DNA of 64,000 nt, from positions 106,264,501-106,328,500 of the forward strand of contig NC_092334.1 of the NCBI RefSeq assembly GCF_046630445.1. Direction: 5' to 3'. The position numbers were made by a program, and so were the translations under genes. The notes beneath the pieces are model-generated. The model was not told the origin of the DNA and searched no databases. It saw only the letters and a list, made by a program, of their open reading frames with translations. Source of the DNA: Rutidosis leptorrhynchoides (taxonomy: Eukaryota; Streptophyta; Magnoliopsida; Asterales; Asteraceae). Below, in pieces: positions 36,468 through 49,262 of this stretch; the stretch's first letter is position 1, and each line of letters opens with the position of its first letter.

Positions 36468-37330
36468 TTGTTATAGGTTCGTGAATCGACCAGTGGCCAA
36501 GTCTTACTTCCCGACGAAGTAAAAATCTGTGAAAGTGAGTTATAGTCCCACTTTTAAAATCTAATATTTTTGGGATGAGAATACGTGCAGGTTTTATAAA
36601 TGATTTACAAAATAGACACAAGTACGTGAAACTACATTCTATGGTTGAATTATCGAAAACGAATATGCCCCTTTTTATTAAGTCTGGTAATCTAAGAATT
36701 AGGAAACAGACACCCTAATTGACGCGAATCCTAAAGATAGATCTATTGGGCCTAACAAACCTCATCCAAAGTACCGGATGCTTTAGTACTTCGAAATTTA
36801 TATCATATCCGAAGGGTGTCCCGGAATGATGGGGATATTCTTATATATGCATCTTGTTAATGTCAGTTACCAGGTGTTCACCATATGAATAATTTTTATC
36901 TCTATGTATGGGATGTATATTGAAATATGAAATCTTGTGGTCTGTTATTATGATTTGATAATATATAGGTTAAACCTATAACTCACCAACATTTTTGTTG
37001 ACGTTTTAAGCATGTTTATTCTCAGGTGATTATTAAGAGCTTCCGCTGTTGCATACTAAAACAAGGACAAGATTTGGAGTCCATGCTTTTTGATGTAATA
37101 TATTCTTATTGTAAACCATTATGTAATGGTCGTGTGTAAATGGTATATTTTAGATTATCATTATTTGATAATCTACGTAATGCTTTTTAAACCTTTATAG
37201 ATAAAATAAAGGTTATGGTTGTTTTAAAAATGAATGCAGTCTTTGAAAAACGTCTCATATAGAGGTCAAAACCTCGCGACGAAATCAATTAATATGGAAC
37301 GTTTATAATCAATATGAACGGGACATTTCA
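33840..37330 (+). repeat. 3' LTR of element C
   Basis: This is a 3491-bp repeat from TGTAGTGACCCG to GGGACATTTCA, homologous to both LTRs of A in reverse orientation. It contains a long (AT)n run at about 36384-36462. Its right end abuts the RT coding sequence of H. Confidence 0.93.
36384..36462. repeat. (AT)n microsatellite in the LTR of C
   Basis: This is an uninterrupted AT dinucleotide run of about 78 bp. The A LTRs have only a short AT stretch here, so it expanded in C. Confidence 0.95.
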
Positions 37331-38773
37331 GAATAAGCTCATTTTTTTCATTTGTGATGACAGTCATGCCACCCTTCTTAGGTACGCATTGAACTGGGCT
37401 TACCCATGGACTATCAGAGATTGGATAAATTAAACCTGCATCTAGTAGTTTAATAATTTCTTTCTTAACAACATCTTGCATATTAGGATTTAGTCTCCGT
37501 TGGTGTTGCACATACGTTTTATGACCTTCTTCCATAAGGATTTTATGTGTGCAATACGAAGGACTTATTCCTTTAATATCATGAATCTTCCATGCAATAG
37601 CTGGTTTATGAGCTTTTAGCACAGAAATGAGTTGAGATTTTTCATTTTCCGTAAGAGAAGACGATATTATTACAGGTAATTCAGTTTCACCATGTAAATA
37701 AGCATATTCCAAATGGTTTGGAAGTGGCTTTAACTCTAATGTCGGTGGTTCTTCTATCGATGATTTGTATCGATATCTGTCTTCTTCTTTTAGCATTTGA
37801 ATTTCTTCTGTTGTTGGTTCATATCCATTAACCATGAGTGTAGCTAACATTTCAGCTTCATCAATCGGTTCAGTTCCTTCTTCTAAAGAACATTCTCCTG
37901 TTCCTTGTAATTCTGGAAATTCTTCTAACAATTCTGTATGTGAATCTATAGTTTGAATATAATAACATGTATCATCTGCAGATTGCGGTTGTTGCATGGC
38001 TCTATCAACAGAAAAGGTAACACTCTCGTCCTCTATACTTAGGGTCAGTTTCTTACCGAACACGTCTATTATTGCTTTAGCCGTGTTTAAGAATGGTCTT
38101 CCTAATATGAGAGGAACTCGAGAATCTTCTTCCATGTCCAGAATAACAAAATCTACTGGAAATACTAAAGTACCAACTTTAACTAGCATGTTCTCCATTA
38201 TCCCTCTAGGATATTTTACTGATCGATCGGCTAGTTGTATGCTTATTCGTGTTGGTTTCAATTCTTCAAGGTCTAGTTTAGCGTATAGTGAATACGGCAT
38301 TAAATTTATACTAGCACCTAAGTCTGCCAATGTTTTATTGAACTAAGACTACCCATAAAACATGGAATTGTGAAACTTCCTGGATCTGAAAGTTTTTCTG
38401 GTATCTTATTCAACAGTACTGCGGAACAATTTGCATTCATTGTAACAGCCGAGAGTTCTTCCATTTTCTTTCTATTTGTGATTAGATCTTTCAAGAATTT
38501 AGCATATCTTGGCATTCCTGAAATTACATCAATGAAAGGAAGATTTACATTTATCTGTTTAAATATATCCAAGAATTTGGATTGTTCGGCTTCAAGTCTC
38601 TCTTTTCTCATTTTACTCGGGTAAGGAAGTGGTGGTTGGTATGGTTTAACATAAGGTTTTGCCTTAACTGTGTTATCTTCATTAACCTTTTCAACTACCG
38701 GTTCTTTTTCCTTATCTTGTTCAGATTGTGGTTCTTGTGGTATAGGAATAGCGTCATCAGAAATTACAGGCAT
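37331..38773 (-). pseudogene. Protease and RT start of element H, frameshifted and truncated
   Basis: The minus strand first has a proline-rich linker (MPVISDDAIPIPQ), then the pre-protease segment (FMGSLS). A missing base near 38345 breaks the frame, and the protease continues as ADLGASINLMPYSLYAKL (active-site DLGAS), LADRSVKYPRGI and ILGRPFL. It runs into the RT N-terminus (AIAWKIHDIKGISPSYCTHKI, SPWVSPVQCVPKKGG) and stops at ITNEKNELI, where C is inserted. The catalytic RT core, RNase H and integrase are left of the window. The element cannot make a polyprotein. Confidence 0.88.
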
Positions 38774-38901
38774 TTCAGGTGGTTTAAGTGTAATACCACT
38801 TCTTGTGGTAATGGATTTAGCTGTTTCATTCTGGGGGTTAGCATTTGTATCACTAGGTAAACTTCCCGGTTTTCTTTCACCTATTAACCTTGCTAGGTTG
38901 C

Positions 38902-40454
38902 TTACTTCTTGTTCCAGATTTTGGATAGAAGCTTGTTGATTTCTAAATGCTTGAGCATTTTGTTCATTGGTTTGTTTCTGAGATATGAAAAATTGAGTTT
39001 GATTTCTAAATTTGGCTTTTTATCATCGGTTTGTGGTGGTTTATTTGGAAAAATAGGTCTTTGCTGATTGTAAGTATTGTTGGATACTTGTTGGTTGCTA
39101 GGACCTTGTTGGTTGTTGTATGGAACATTTCGGTTATAATTCTGATTTTGATTGTAGATTGGTCTTGTCAGTTGATAATTATTCTGATAATTATTTCCAG
39201 GCCTTTGGTTCATGTATGAAACATTCTCTCTTTGTTCCATTGTTTGTTTAATACTGAGACAATCTTTTGTCAAATGTGGTCCTCCACACTGCTCACAACT
39301 ATTTCTTATTGAGTGAATATCTTTAGTCATCTTTTCTATTCGTCTCTCGACAGTATCTATCTTTGTAGAAATGGAATCGAAGTCATGGCTAGAATTGGCT
39401 CTAGCTGCTTTAGATGATCTAACGATATCTTTTTCTTGATGCCACTCATGTGAGTGGGAAGCAGTGTTATCAATAATTTTGTAAGCTTCAGTTGCGGTTT
39501 TCTTCATAATGGAACCACCAGCTGCTATATCGATGTCTTTTCTTGTAGTGATGTCGCATCCTTGGTAGAATATTTGTACTATTTGATAAGTATCAAAACC
39601 ATGTTGCGGACATCCTCTTAATAACTTTCCAAATCTTGTCCACGCCTCATATAGAGTTTCCTTTGGCTTTTGTGTGAACGTAACAATTTCTCCTTGAAGT
39701 CTTATGGCTTTAGATGCCGGAAAGAATTGTTTAAGAAATTTTTCAACTAAAACGTCCCATGTATCAATCGCCCCTTCAGGTAACGATTCTAACCAATCTT
39801 TGGCTTCTCCCTTTAAAGTCCAGGGAAATAACATGAGATAGATTTGTTCATCCTCCACTTCTCGGATTTTAAATAGAGTACAGATCCTATTAAAAGTACG
39901 AAGATGTTCATTTGGATCTTCCTTCGGTGCACCACTAAATTGGCATTGATTATTTACCATGTGTAGGATTTGTCCTTTTATTTCATAATCTGGCGCATTA
40001 ATGTCTGGTTGAGTAATTGCGTGACCTTGGCCAGTGCGTTTAGCTCTCATTCGGTCTTCCATACTTAGAGGTTCCAGATTTTCCATGATTGAATTTGTTG
40101 AATCTGAATCACTAGAGGATTCTGATTGAATGGTTTGTTCCTCGACAATCTCTGTTTGAATGATTGGTGGTTCCAGATAATGGTTTGTTCCTCGACAATC
40201 TCTGTTTGAATGATTGGTGGTTCCGGAGGAAAGATTAATGGTTCAGGATCTCTGAATTGTCCCTGAATATCCTCTGGATTCTCAATTGTGAGGTCGGGTT
40301 CAAAAAATGGATTATCGAAAATTTGAATTGAAGTACTTGGTCTACTAGATGATAATTCTAAAGAAAAATCAACGGCGACAATATTGGCTAGATGTCTTGA
40401 TCGAGTTACAGGTGGTGAACGTATAAAAGGTGGTGAACATTTTGCTCGGTGCAT
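38902..40454 (-). pseudogene. gag of element H, with internal duplication and frameshifts
   Basis: An N-terminal segment (MHRAKCSPPFIRSPPVTRSR, from 40454) and the capsid part (MEDRMRAKRTGQGHAI, FSGAPKEDPNEHLRTFNRIC, LKGEAKDWLESLPEGAIDTW, TLYEAWTRFGKLLRGCPQHG) are in different frames. The cause is a 50-bp tandem duplication at 40131-40230. A CEQCGGPHLTKDC zinc-binding motif and an Asn/Gln-rich tail follow. Near the 3' end (about 39015) the frame shifts again. It is the capsid and nucleocapsid precursor of an Athila/Tat element, now broken. Confidence 0.88.
40131..40230. repeat. 50-bp tandem duplication in H gag
   Basis: TGGTTTGTTCCTCGACAATC begins at 40131 and again at 40181, and the copies match through GATTGGTGGTTCC. 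The length of 50 is not a multiple of 3, so it shifts the gag frame. Confidence 0.9.
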
Positions 40455-41706
40455 TCACTGAATATCCTATTAGTTATAAAAGATAAAAATTATATAAGTT
40501 ATCAAATTAATAGACTTTTCTGCTTTTGCCCACGTTTCGAATAGCCAAAAGATGTAGCAGGGAGCCAGAACCCTTTAAATCGGAAGCTCACAACTCAGCC
40601 ACTAACAAATCCAACTATTACTACGAAGCAGAAAATTTGGATGTCTATCAATTTAACCACTTAAAATAATTTTTCGTCGAAATTTAAAGAAATTTTAGAG
40701 AAGAAATAGAAAATTCTATGTCCTAAAAACTAGAGCGTCGAGAAATAAGAAAGAAAAAGAGCGCGTCGGAAAACGTCGAAAAATAAAAAGTCGAAAAATA
40801 ATAAAAAGAACGTAGCGCGTCGAAACTTAAAAGTCTAAAAACTAAGAATTAAAAATTGCGTCTAAAAGTACTAAAGCTTAGAGAAATTCTATATCCAAGA
40901 CATCAATAACTTAAAAAGTACTAAAATCTTAAAACGGCGTCGCAAAATTCTAAAGCACCTATATCTTAGTCTAAAGAAAAAGCACTTAAGGGATTTTACG
41001 GCAAAGTCTAAAAATCTAGAAATAAAAATAACTATGGCAAAAACTATAACTTAAAACTAATTACGAACGAAAAATATAAATATTACGATTAAACGATTAA
41101 AAAGGTACGAAATTTAAAAAATAAAACTTAAAGTTGTAAAAATATAATTTTTATAAAAATATAATTTTTATATTAAGTATTTTATAAAAGTATTAACTTT
41201 ATAAAGTATTAAAACTAATTAAAACTTAAAAATACAATATTAATTAAAAACTAATTATTAATTAAAAACCCTAATTAGGTTTAATAATAATAATTAAATT
41301 TAAATTAAACCCTAATTTGTGCAGATTAAGGATCAGACCTGTCGGTGCAGGCTACGCGATCGCGTAGTTTTTGCTTTGTTTTCTCCGAGATCGCGGAGAT
41401 GTGCAGGTTCAGAATCTGATGTAGGCTGAATTTCGTGCAGGATTTTTTTTTTATTTTTTTTTTTACTTTTTAATTTTTTGGTTTTTAATATATATAAAAT
41501 ATAAATATAACTTATTACTTTTTTTTTAACTTTTTCACAATAAATAAAAAATATAAACTTTTTAATTTAACAAAACTTAAAAATATAGATATATTTTTCT
41601 TTTTCTTGTATTTTTTAATATTTAAAACGTATATTTTTACAGAAATAGATTACGACTTAATAAAAATTATTTTTTTTTATAGCGTTGCACTTTCGGCGTT
41701 TAGGGG
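40455..41706 (-). other. Leader of element H between primer-binding site and gag
   Basis: This is about 1.25 kb of AT-rich non-coding sequence with homopolymer and short A/T runs (41440-41700). It has no supportable frame. Long leaders are usual in this group. Confidence 0.7.
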
Positions 41707-41724
41707 TCCCCGACAGCGGCGCCA
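41707..41724 (-). other. Primer-binding site of H (Asp tRNA)
   Basis: On the minus strand TGGCGCCGCTGTCGGGGA is complementary, with two mismatches, to the 3' end of plant tRNA-Asp (ending CGGCGCCA). It lies 8 bases from the LTR end. Confidence 0.85.
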
Positions 41725-41732
41725 AAAATACT

Positions 41733-43188
41733 TGATGTTAAAGCGAAGGGGTATAAAATACTATTAATTTTTACTAGGAAATTCTATTAAATACGATACA
41801 ATTTTACACAAGTTATTTATTTATTTATAGAGTGGATATACCTAAACCTTGCTACAACATTTATAGGCAGTGTACCTAATCGTACAGTAGTGTAGTTTTT
41901 AGTAAGTCCAGTTCGTTCCACAGGGAGCTAGCCAAGTTTAACGCTATATTTTTAAAACTATATTTGTAAATATATAAATATATATATAAGTAGTATTATT
42001 ATTATAAAAGGGGGTTTTTACCGTTTAATGACCGGTTTGTCGATTTTAAAACTTTAGTCGCAGTTAAAACCTAATGTAAAACATTAACTATATAAAAGAC
42101 TTAATTTAAAGCGTAAAGTAAATAACAATAATTAAAGTGCGATAAACTAAAGTGCGATAAAATAAAATTGCGATAATTAAAAAGTGTAATAATTAAAATG
42201 ACAATAAATTAAAGTGCGATAATTAAAAGTGCAATTAAATATGAAATAAAGGAATTATGCTTATTTAAACTTCCGTAATCATGATGTTGACGTGTTGATT
42301 TTAGTTTATTACCATGGGTTAATTGTCCTTTGTCCTGGATTATTCGATATGTCTATCTGGCTTTTGTCCATAACAGTCCATCAGTCATAAATATAAAGTG
42401 CGAGTGTCCTCGTCAAATTATTCTTATATCCGAAGTCAAATATTCTAACTAATTGGGGACTTAAACTATAATTACACCAATTTTCCTTGTATATAATTCA
42501 CCCCTGTTTTAATAAGTCCGTTGACTATTAATCCATTCCCGTGTCTGGTTAAATGAACGATTATTAGCACTTATAAATATCCCGCCCACCCATCGTGTCC
42601 GATCGAGTGTATATGGTTATTTATAGGTACGTCCAATTGTAAATCTTTATATTAAATTAACAAACTATCATTCAATTAAACAGATATAATGCCCATTAAT
42701 AGCCCATAGTTCAATTTCCACAAGTGTCGTTCTTTTATCCAAACCCCAATTATGGTACAAAGCCCAATTACCCCGTCTTTAATATTTAGCCCAACATCAT
42801 GATTACTTCAATTTAAATAAGCATAATAATAACTTAGCTACGAGACATTAATTTAAAAAGGTTGAACATAACTTACAATGATTAATAATAGCGTAGCGTT
42901 ACACGGATAGAATTTCGACTTACACACTTACAACATTCGCTAACATAACCTTATTATTATTAAACTTAAATTAAAATTATAATTATAATTATATATATTT
43001 ATTTTTACGTAAGAAGAAAGAAAGAAAAGGGGTGAAGAATTCGGCAGAATGCTCGAGCTTTTATAGGCAGATTCTAAAATGACTGCTCCGCTATCTCGAA
43101 GCTAATATGCCTTCCAGCTCCGCGATCGCGAAGGAACGACTTCCAGCTCATCCAGGTAATTTCAACGTGGGTTGCTTAATATTTTATA

Positions 43189-43259
<71 letters not shown>

Positions 43260-43646
43260 TTATATATTATATATTATATTATATTCTTGTGCATAGTTGA
43301 CTTGTAATTTTTAGTCCGTTACGTCGCGCGTTGAGAGTTGACTCTGGTCCCGGTTCCGGATTTTCGAATGTCTTTTCGTACTATTTAATATCTTGTACTT
43401 TGTGTTTTGTGGCTCGTACTCTTGTAACTTTTAGACGTTTCTCATCAATAATTTGAACCACTTTAATTGTACTTTGTACTTTTTAGCTTTTTGGTCATTT
43501 GCGTCTTCAAATCGTCGAATCTGTCTTTTGTCTTCTCCTTTTATTATTTAAACGAATATCACTTGTAAATAGAACAATTGCAACTAAAAGCTTGTCTTTC
43601 TTGAGGGATAATGTTATGAAATATATGTTCGTTTTTAGCATTATCA
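41733..43646 (-). repeat. 5' LTR of element H
   Basis: This is a 1914-bp LTR. On the minus strand it starts TGATAATGCTAAAAACGAAC and ends CTTTAACATCA, next to the Asp-tRNA primer-binding site. It includes an (AT)n run at about 43192-43254. The partner LTR is outside the window. Confidence 0.82.
43192..43254. repeat. (AT)n microsatellite in H LTR
   Basis: This is a pure AT run of about 60 bp. Confidence 0.95.
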
Positions 43647-45266
43647 TCCTTCAACAGATGCTGCTGCTGCTATTCCAACTGGTTACACTGTTGTTTCACC
43701 TACTGGGTCACCTTCTCGGACTTCAAATAAATATAGTTTTAGATATCTCTCTGATAATGAGGTCGAGGAACTCTACCTTGCTGAATTTGCACGTAGAACT
43801 GAACTTGATGAAGTTCGTGATATAATGATGATTTATCTTGAACAAGCAAGGGTGGTGTATCCTCTTTCTCCATGCAAATCACCTGACACAATTTATATGC
43901 CTGAACATGATGATTTTGATCCCGACAATCTTCATGAGGGGGAGAATAGACATGGTTCAAGGTCAGGTGCTTTTCAACGATCAACTTATGAAGCTAGTTC
44001 GTCTAGTCAACATATGGGAAAAGACGATGTAGTTGATATTTCTGAATCTGAAAGTGATGAAATTGGGGAGATTCAACATGAAAGTTTTCTAGATGAATAA
44101 GTTAATCAGAGAGAAGGTGACTCAGGAATGTTAATGATAATGGATACAGTTACACAGACTGAGGATAAGTCAGCACCAGAAGATAATCGCACCTTTGATA
44201 ACATCGTAGATATCTTGAAAGGAACAAGTGTTGTGGATGAGTTTAATGAACATCAATTTGTCAACATTACATCTCCAGCTGACGAATTTGGAATTCATTT
44301 TGAAAAGGAGATTTTCTCAAATGGTGAAATTGATACTACAACACCTCCTAACCCTGATGTTTCTTTTCAAATATCAGAAATCGTTCTTGATCGTGGTGCT
44401 GATTATCTGCTCAGTGATGAAGAGGAAAAGCTCAGTCTTCGTTCTCCATTCATTGAACAACAAGCTTACAAGATTTATGGTGATTCTGATCTCATCCTTA
44501 CATCCTCAATGAGTGTTCTTGGTACATGGAAATTTCATAAGAAACCAGAATATCTCAAAACTTATCTGAATGTTCGCAATAAATTCAAATTGAAGAATGA
44601 AGAGAAACTTAAAGAACAGCGGATCTCAGAAATCAAAAGCATTAACAAGATTTTGATGATAAACAAGGATGGAGTGAAGATGCCACTATTCTATGTAACA
44701 CGAATGGATGATGAGGAATATCATTTCTCAGAGGCAGATTTTGATTACTTAAAGATGGACGACATCATTTTCATCTACAACTACTTGATTAATCTGAATG
44801 AATCTGCAACAATATATCATGCTACTGCAATGAAGGCAGTCTACAGATTTATTCTTGACTCAATGAGATGGATGTCAGTTCATGATTTTCAAATGGGATT
44901 GGAGTCTGGACATAAAAAGATTGGAATCAAACTCCAAATCAAGTGATTGAGGATTTGAGATACATGTCCTTACTTGAAGTAAGTGACTGTCCATATGGGT
45001 TTGTGTTTGTCAACTCTCACTACACAAAGGTCTTCGTCAGAGTTTCAGACTTTAGAAGATATTCAGACGGAACATTGATGTATGGTTTCAAATATCTTAG
45101 ATGGAGACTGATTAACAAATGCTACTCAATAGGAGATAGTGAGATAGTCAAATACATTCTCAAAAGATTGAAGAGTCGCCTCAAAACAAGAGTAAACATA
45201 AGAAGATATGAGGGACTCAAAGGATTCAAATCAAAGATTCATTTCAGAGGAACAAAGTTCCTTTAG
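43647..45266 (+). pseudogene. Copia-associated accessory coding remnant in I
   Basis: A long acidic frame (about 540 residues) is interrupted by a TAA at 44098, a frameshift between about 44915 and 44946, and the insertion of H at its start. Readable parts are DIMMIYLEQARVVYP, VVDISESESDEIG, DEEYHFSEADFDYL, SVHDFQMGLES and RYSDGTLMYGF. The order (F-x-E-x-D-F, then DFQ-x-G-x-ES, then SDGTL, then a basic tail KSRLKTRVNIRRYEG) resembles the non-catalytic C-terminal coding region often annotated with Copia polyproteins of Asteraceae genomes, from memory. No RT or integrase motif is present. It lies directly before the PPT/LTR, so it was the 3' coding part of the element. Function is unknown. Confidence 0.55.
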
Positions 45267-45506
45267 ATGTTTCAAATAGGATTATATTGTAAATTTCACA
45301 TTTAACACTAAGGGAGAGATTGTTAGGACCCCGAAGTTGTATAGTGTTAATGTAAAACATGCTTAAATGAAGGTTCCTTAGAAGAGAGCTATATAAGGAA
45401 CCTATGTAGTCCTAATTAGATAGCCATTGTATTGTAACTGAGTTCTAGAAGCTGTGGAATGTAAATTTTACCGAATCTCTCTCTTACCGAGTCTATTCCT
45501 TACTTA

Positions 45507-45511
45507 CCGAA
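45507..45511. repeat. Target-site duplication CCGAA, left side of J
   Basis: CCGAA precedes TGTGACGACCC. The right-hand copy at 49222-49226 is CGGAA, one mismatch. Confidence 0.7.
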
Positions 45512-45883
45512 TGTGACGACCCGGAAATTTTGACCAAATTTAAACTCAATTCTAATTTGATTTCGGCACATGAGCAAAGTCTGTAATGTTGAGTAATAAA
45601 GTTTTGAACTATTTTCATGATATTATTTGACCTTTGACTATTTCTAACGATTCACGAACAATTAAATTGTAAATAAATATGTACATATATATACATATAT
45701 ATGTATATATATATATATTATAATTAGAAATAATAAAAGTCAATCATTAAAAATTAAGAATGTGAAGTAATATACTAGATAATAAAGTGGATATTAATTT
45801 AAAGCTATATATAAATATCTACGAATTCTATTCAGAAATACTATGATATGCATATTAGAGTATCTATAAAAGATATAAATATT

Positions 45884-45991
<108 letters not shown>

Positions 45992-47394
45992 TATTAGACA
46001 TTACATAATTAGTAATATGTAATATTAGTATATTAAATTATAAATTGAAATATAGTTGTTATGTCAATGTTATTATTTTCATTATTATTATTAATATTAA
46101 TATCAAGACTAGTAAATTTAAATATATAATCTATAGATACGGATTTGATATATATAAAGTAATAGAGTACTATTATTATCAATATCATTATAATTATAAT
46201 TATAATTCAAATTAGTAGTATTATCATAAATAATATTATTATTATTATCATTTTGTTTTTAAATTTTATAAATATAATTACTATTAGTATTATTACTAAT
46301 AATAATAGAATTAGTATTAATAATTACTTTACTATTAATTAAAAATACATATATAAAAATTCAGTTAAAGATAAAAACATAAATACTGATATACAAATAT
46401 ATAATACGGTGTATACATATAAAATACAGGTTTATATATAAATAAATATAGATAAATATATATACAGATAGGTATAGCAGTTAAATAATAAATAATTACA
46501 ATTATAACAAATACGTGTATAAATATATAACAGATAAGATTATAATAGGTAAATATAAAATTCAGATATATAATATTCAGATATATATATAGGATACTGA
46601 TTAATGAATGCATAATTATTTATTTATATCACTATCTAACTGCTTTATTTTTTTTCTTCTTCGCTCGTGATATGCTGTCTACCCCAAATCATACACTTCA
46701 ACAACCTTTGAATTACCTATTATCGCTGAATCAAACACTCAATTGCACACTTCAATTTTTCCACTGCAAATCCAAAAATAATTCGATCACAAATAAGAAG
46801 AACCCAATCCCTGTTCGTGTTATTATTTTTTTTTTTCAAAACTTAAACGCGAATCAATCTTCAAAAACTATAAATGCAAGATTGTTAGGAATCCTGAACA
46901 ATCTTTCTGCCAAATTTTAGAATCCAATTCTTGGTATCGATTTCTAATTCACGAGTCAAAGTTTATGTTTTAAAAAGTCAATAGATGGTTCATCATGAAA
47001 TTCGAACGTGTTTTAGTGTTTTAAATTAAATTGATTATCCAGAAAGTTTTCAGTAACGATTTGCTATCTATTTTGTATTGTAAGTTTTATCAAAAAGTGG
47101 CTAGATTTCAAAATCACTAATTGGGTTCTTGTGTTCTTCGCTAAACTGCTGCTGCTTCTTTTTTTTTCTTTCGTTTTTAATATTTTTTTTTCTGTTTTAA
47201 CTATGAATATCAACCATTTATCAATTTTATTTAGTTAGGAACCCTAAAATAAATTATTGTGTTAATACAATGGTCGATTTGGTCACTGATCGAGGTGTTT
47301 ATGATGAGGAAGGAGATGAGTTATAGAAACTGAATATATATTTATTTTAGGGTAGTATATAATCATAAAAACGAACACAGTCGAATGGTTGGGT

Positions 47395-47452
47395 GTTAGT
47401 TTGGGTGAGCGAGAGGTCACGGGTTCGAATCCCTCATGGAGCAATTTATTTT
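47395..47452 (+). other. tRNA-like pol III B-box segment in J
   Basis: GGTCACGGGTTCGAATCCC (from 47415) matches the T-arm and B-box of tRNA genes. It is preceded by a GGTTGGGTG-type A-box-like stretch and followed by TTTATTTTTTT. No cloverleaf can be completed, so it looks like a remnant of a tRNA or tRNA-derived SINE head. Confidence 0.4.
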
Positions 47453-47484
47453 TTTAGCCTTTCTCATATAAGGTAGTTCCATCT

Positions 47485-47889
47485 TTGTTATTATTATTAT
47501 TATTTTCATTATTGTTATTATTAATTATGGTATTATTATTATGATAATTAATGTTACCCCTAATATTAATATAATGAATGTTGTTATCATTAAAGTAAAT
47601 AATATTATTATTCTCACCATTGTTATTATAAATACTTATTAGTATTATATATTATTAATTATTATCAATATTATTATTAAAAACAAGATTACTAAAATTA
47701 TTATCATTAATATAATTTATATTAGTATCATTACTAGGGTTATCAATAGGTATTATTATTGTTATTATCAAAATTATTAATTATATCAGAATAGTAGTAA
47801 GATAAGTATTATTATTATTATTACGGAATATAATACAAGTTATCATTTTTCTCATTTATATTAGTACTAGTATCACTTTTGTAACTATT

Positions 47890-47920
<31 letters not shown>

Positions 47921-48170
47921 AACAAAGGTATCATTATTAACAATATCTTTATTAATATTATCATTTTTAACAAAGTTACTATTATTATTATTGGTAAATC
48001 ATTTAATATCATAACTACCATAAACAGTAAAATTAATATTGATACAAGTACTATTATTAATATCATTGTTATTATCACTAATAGGGTTATCATTAATATA
48101 TGTATATTATTAATATTATTATCATTATTTAATTTTTACTAATATTAACTTAGTATAATAGAACTACTGT
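47485..48170. repeat. ATT/TTA-rich simple-sequence region in J
   Basis: Imperfect TTA/ATT trinucleotide repeats run over about 680 bp with two pure stretches. ORFs here are products of low complexity. Confidence 0.9.
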
Positions 48171-48269
48171 TTTGATAAACAAATTAAATACATACATAAA
48201 TATATATATTTAATACATATAACATAACAAAATTTAATATTTTTATATATATACAAAATGAACATATAA

Positions 48270-48485
<216 letters not shown>

Positions 48486-49262
48486 CAATTACAACTATGA
48501 ATATTAATAAATATACAACTGATATAGGTTCGTGAATCCGAGGCCAACCTTATACTTGTTCAATGTCGTCATATGTATTTTTACTACAAAATACGTTAGG
48601 TGAGTTTCATTTGCCTTTTTACCCTTTATATTTTTGGGCTGAGAATACATGCGAAATTTTTATAAATGTTTTACGAAATAGACACAAGTAATTGAAACTA
48701 CATTATATGGGTGAATGATCGAAGCCGAATATGCCCCTTTTGCTTGGTAACCTAAGAATTAGTAAACCGATCTACTAATTGACGCGAATCCTAAAGATAG
48801 ATCTATTGGGCCTAACGAACCCCATCCATGGTTGCGGATGCTTTAGTACTTCAATGTTGTTTTTATCATGTCCGAAGGATTTCCCGGAATGATAGGGGAT
48901 ATTCTTATATGCATCTTGTTAATGTCGGTTACCAGGTGTTCACCATATGAATGATTTTTGTCTCTATGCATGGGAAGTATATTTATGAGAACTGAAAATG
49001 AAATTCTTGTGGTCTATTAAAATGATGGAAATGATTATTTATGTTAAACTAATGAACTCACCAACCTTTTGGTTGACACTTTAAAGCATGTTTATTCTCA
49101 GGTATGAAAGAAATCTTCCGCTGTGCATTTGCTCATTTTAAAGATATTATTTGAAGTCGATCATCGCAATGGAACCAGATGTTGGTGACTTCGTCCAGAT
49201 GGATTAGGACGGGGTATGACACGGAATCTCATTCTAACTTGTCACATCTTCCAATCTCAACA

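Larger units (their letters stand above)
2751..37330 (+). mobile_element. Chromovirus C (Ty3, Tekay-like), plus strand, split by A and D
   Basis: The visible pieces are 2751-3066, 16529-20434 and 33309-37330. Together they give leader, gag, pol and the 3' LTR of one element; the 5' LTR is left of the window, behind G. Protein and LTR sequences are close to those of A, so both belong to the same family. C is older than A and D because both interrupt it. It lies inside the reverse-transcriptase frame of H, whose reading on the minus strand stops at 37331. GAATA (37331-37335) is the predicted target duplication. Confidence 0.9.
1..43646 (-). mobile_element. Athila/Tat-type Ty3 element H, minus strand, split by C
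   Basis: The visible parts are 37331-43646: 5' LTR (43646-41733), Asp-tRNA primer-binding site, leader, gag and protease/RT start. C is inserted in RT. The left end of C is outside the window, so the rest of H also lies to the left, and all of 1-37330 is sequence nested within H. The Asp-tRNA primer-binding site and the gag/protease sequence type fit the Athila/Tat group. TCCTT (43647-43651) is the expected target duplication. Confidence 0.85.

Noticed and set aside
37996..38346. Plus-strand ORF of 116 codons, and others at 38370-38939
   Set aside because: They are antisense shadows of the H protease and gag region, which has clear motifs on the minus strand.
43499..43825. Leu-rich plus-strand ORF
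   Set aside because: It crosses the H LTR boundary at 43646 and is out of frame with the I coding remnant.
47395..47452. Complete tRNA gene
   Set aside because: Only the T-arm/B-box part matches. No acceptor stem or cloverleaf can be formed from the visible sequence.
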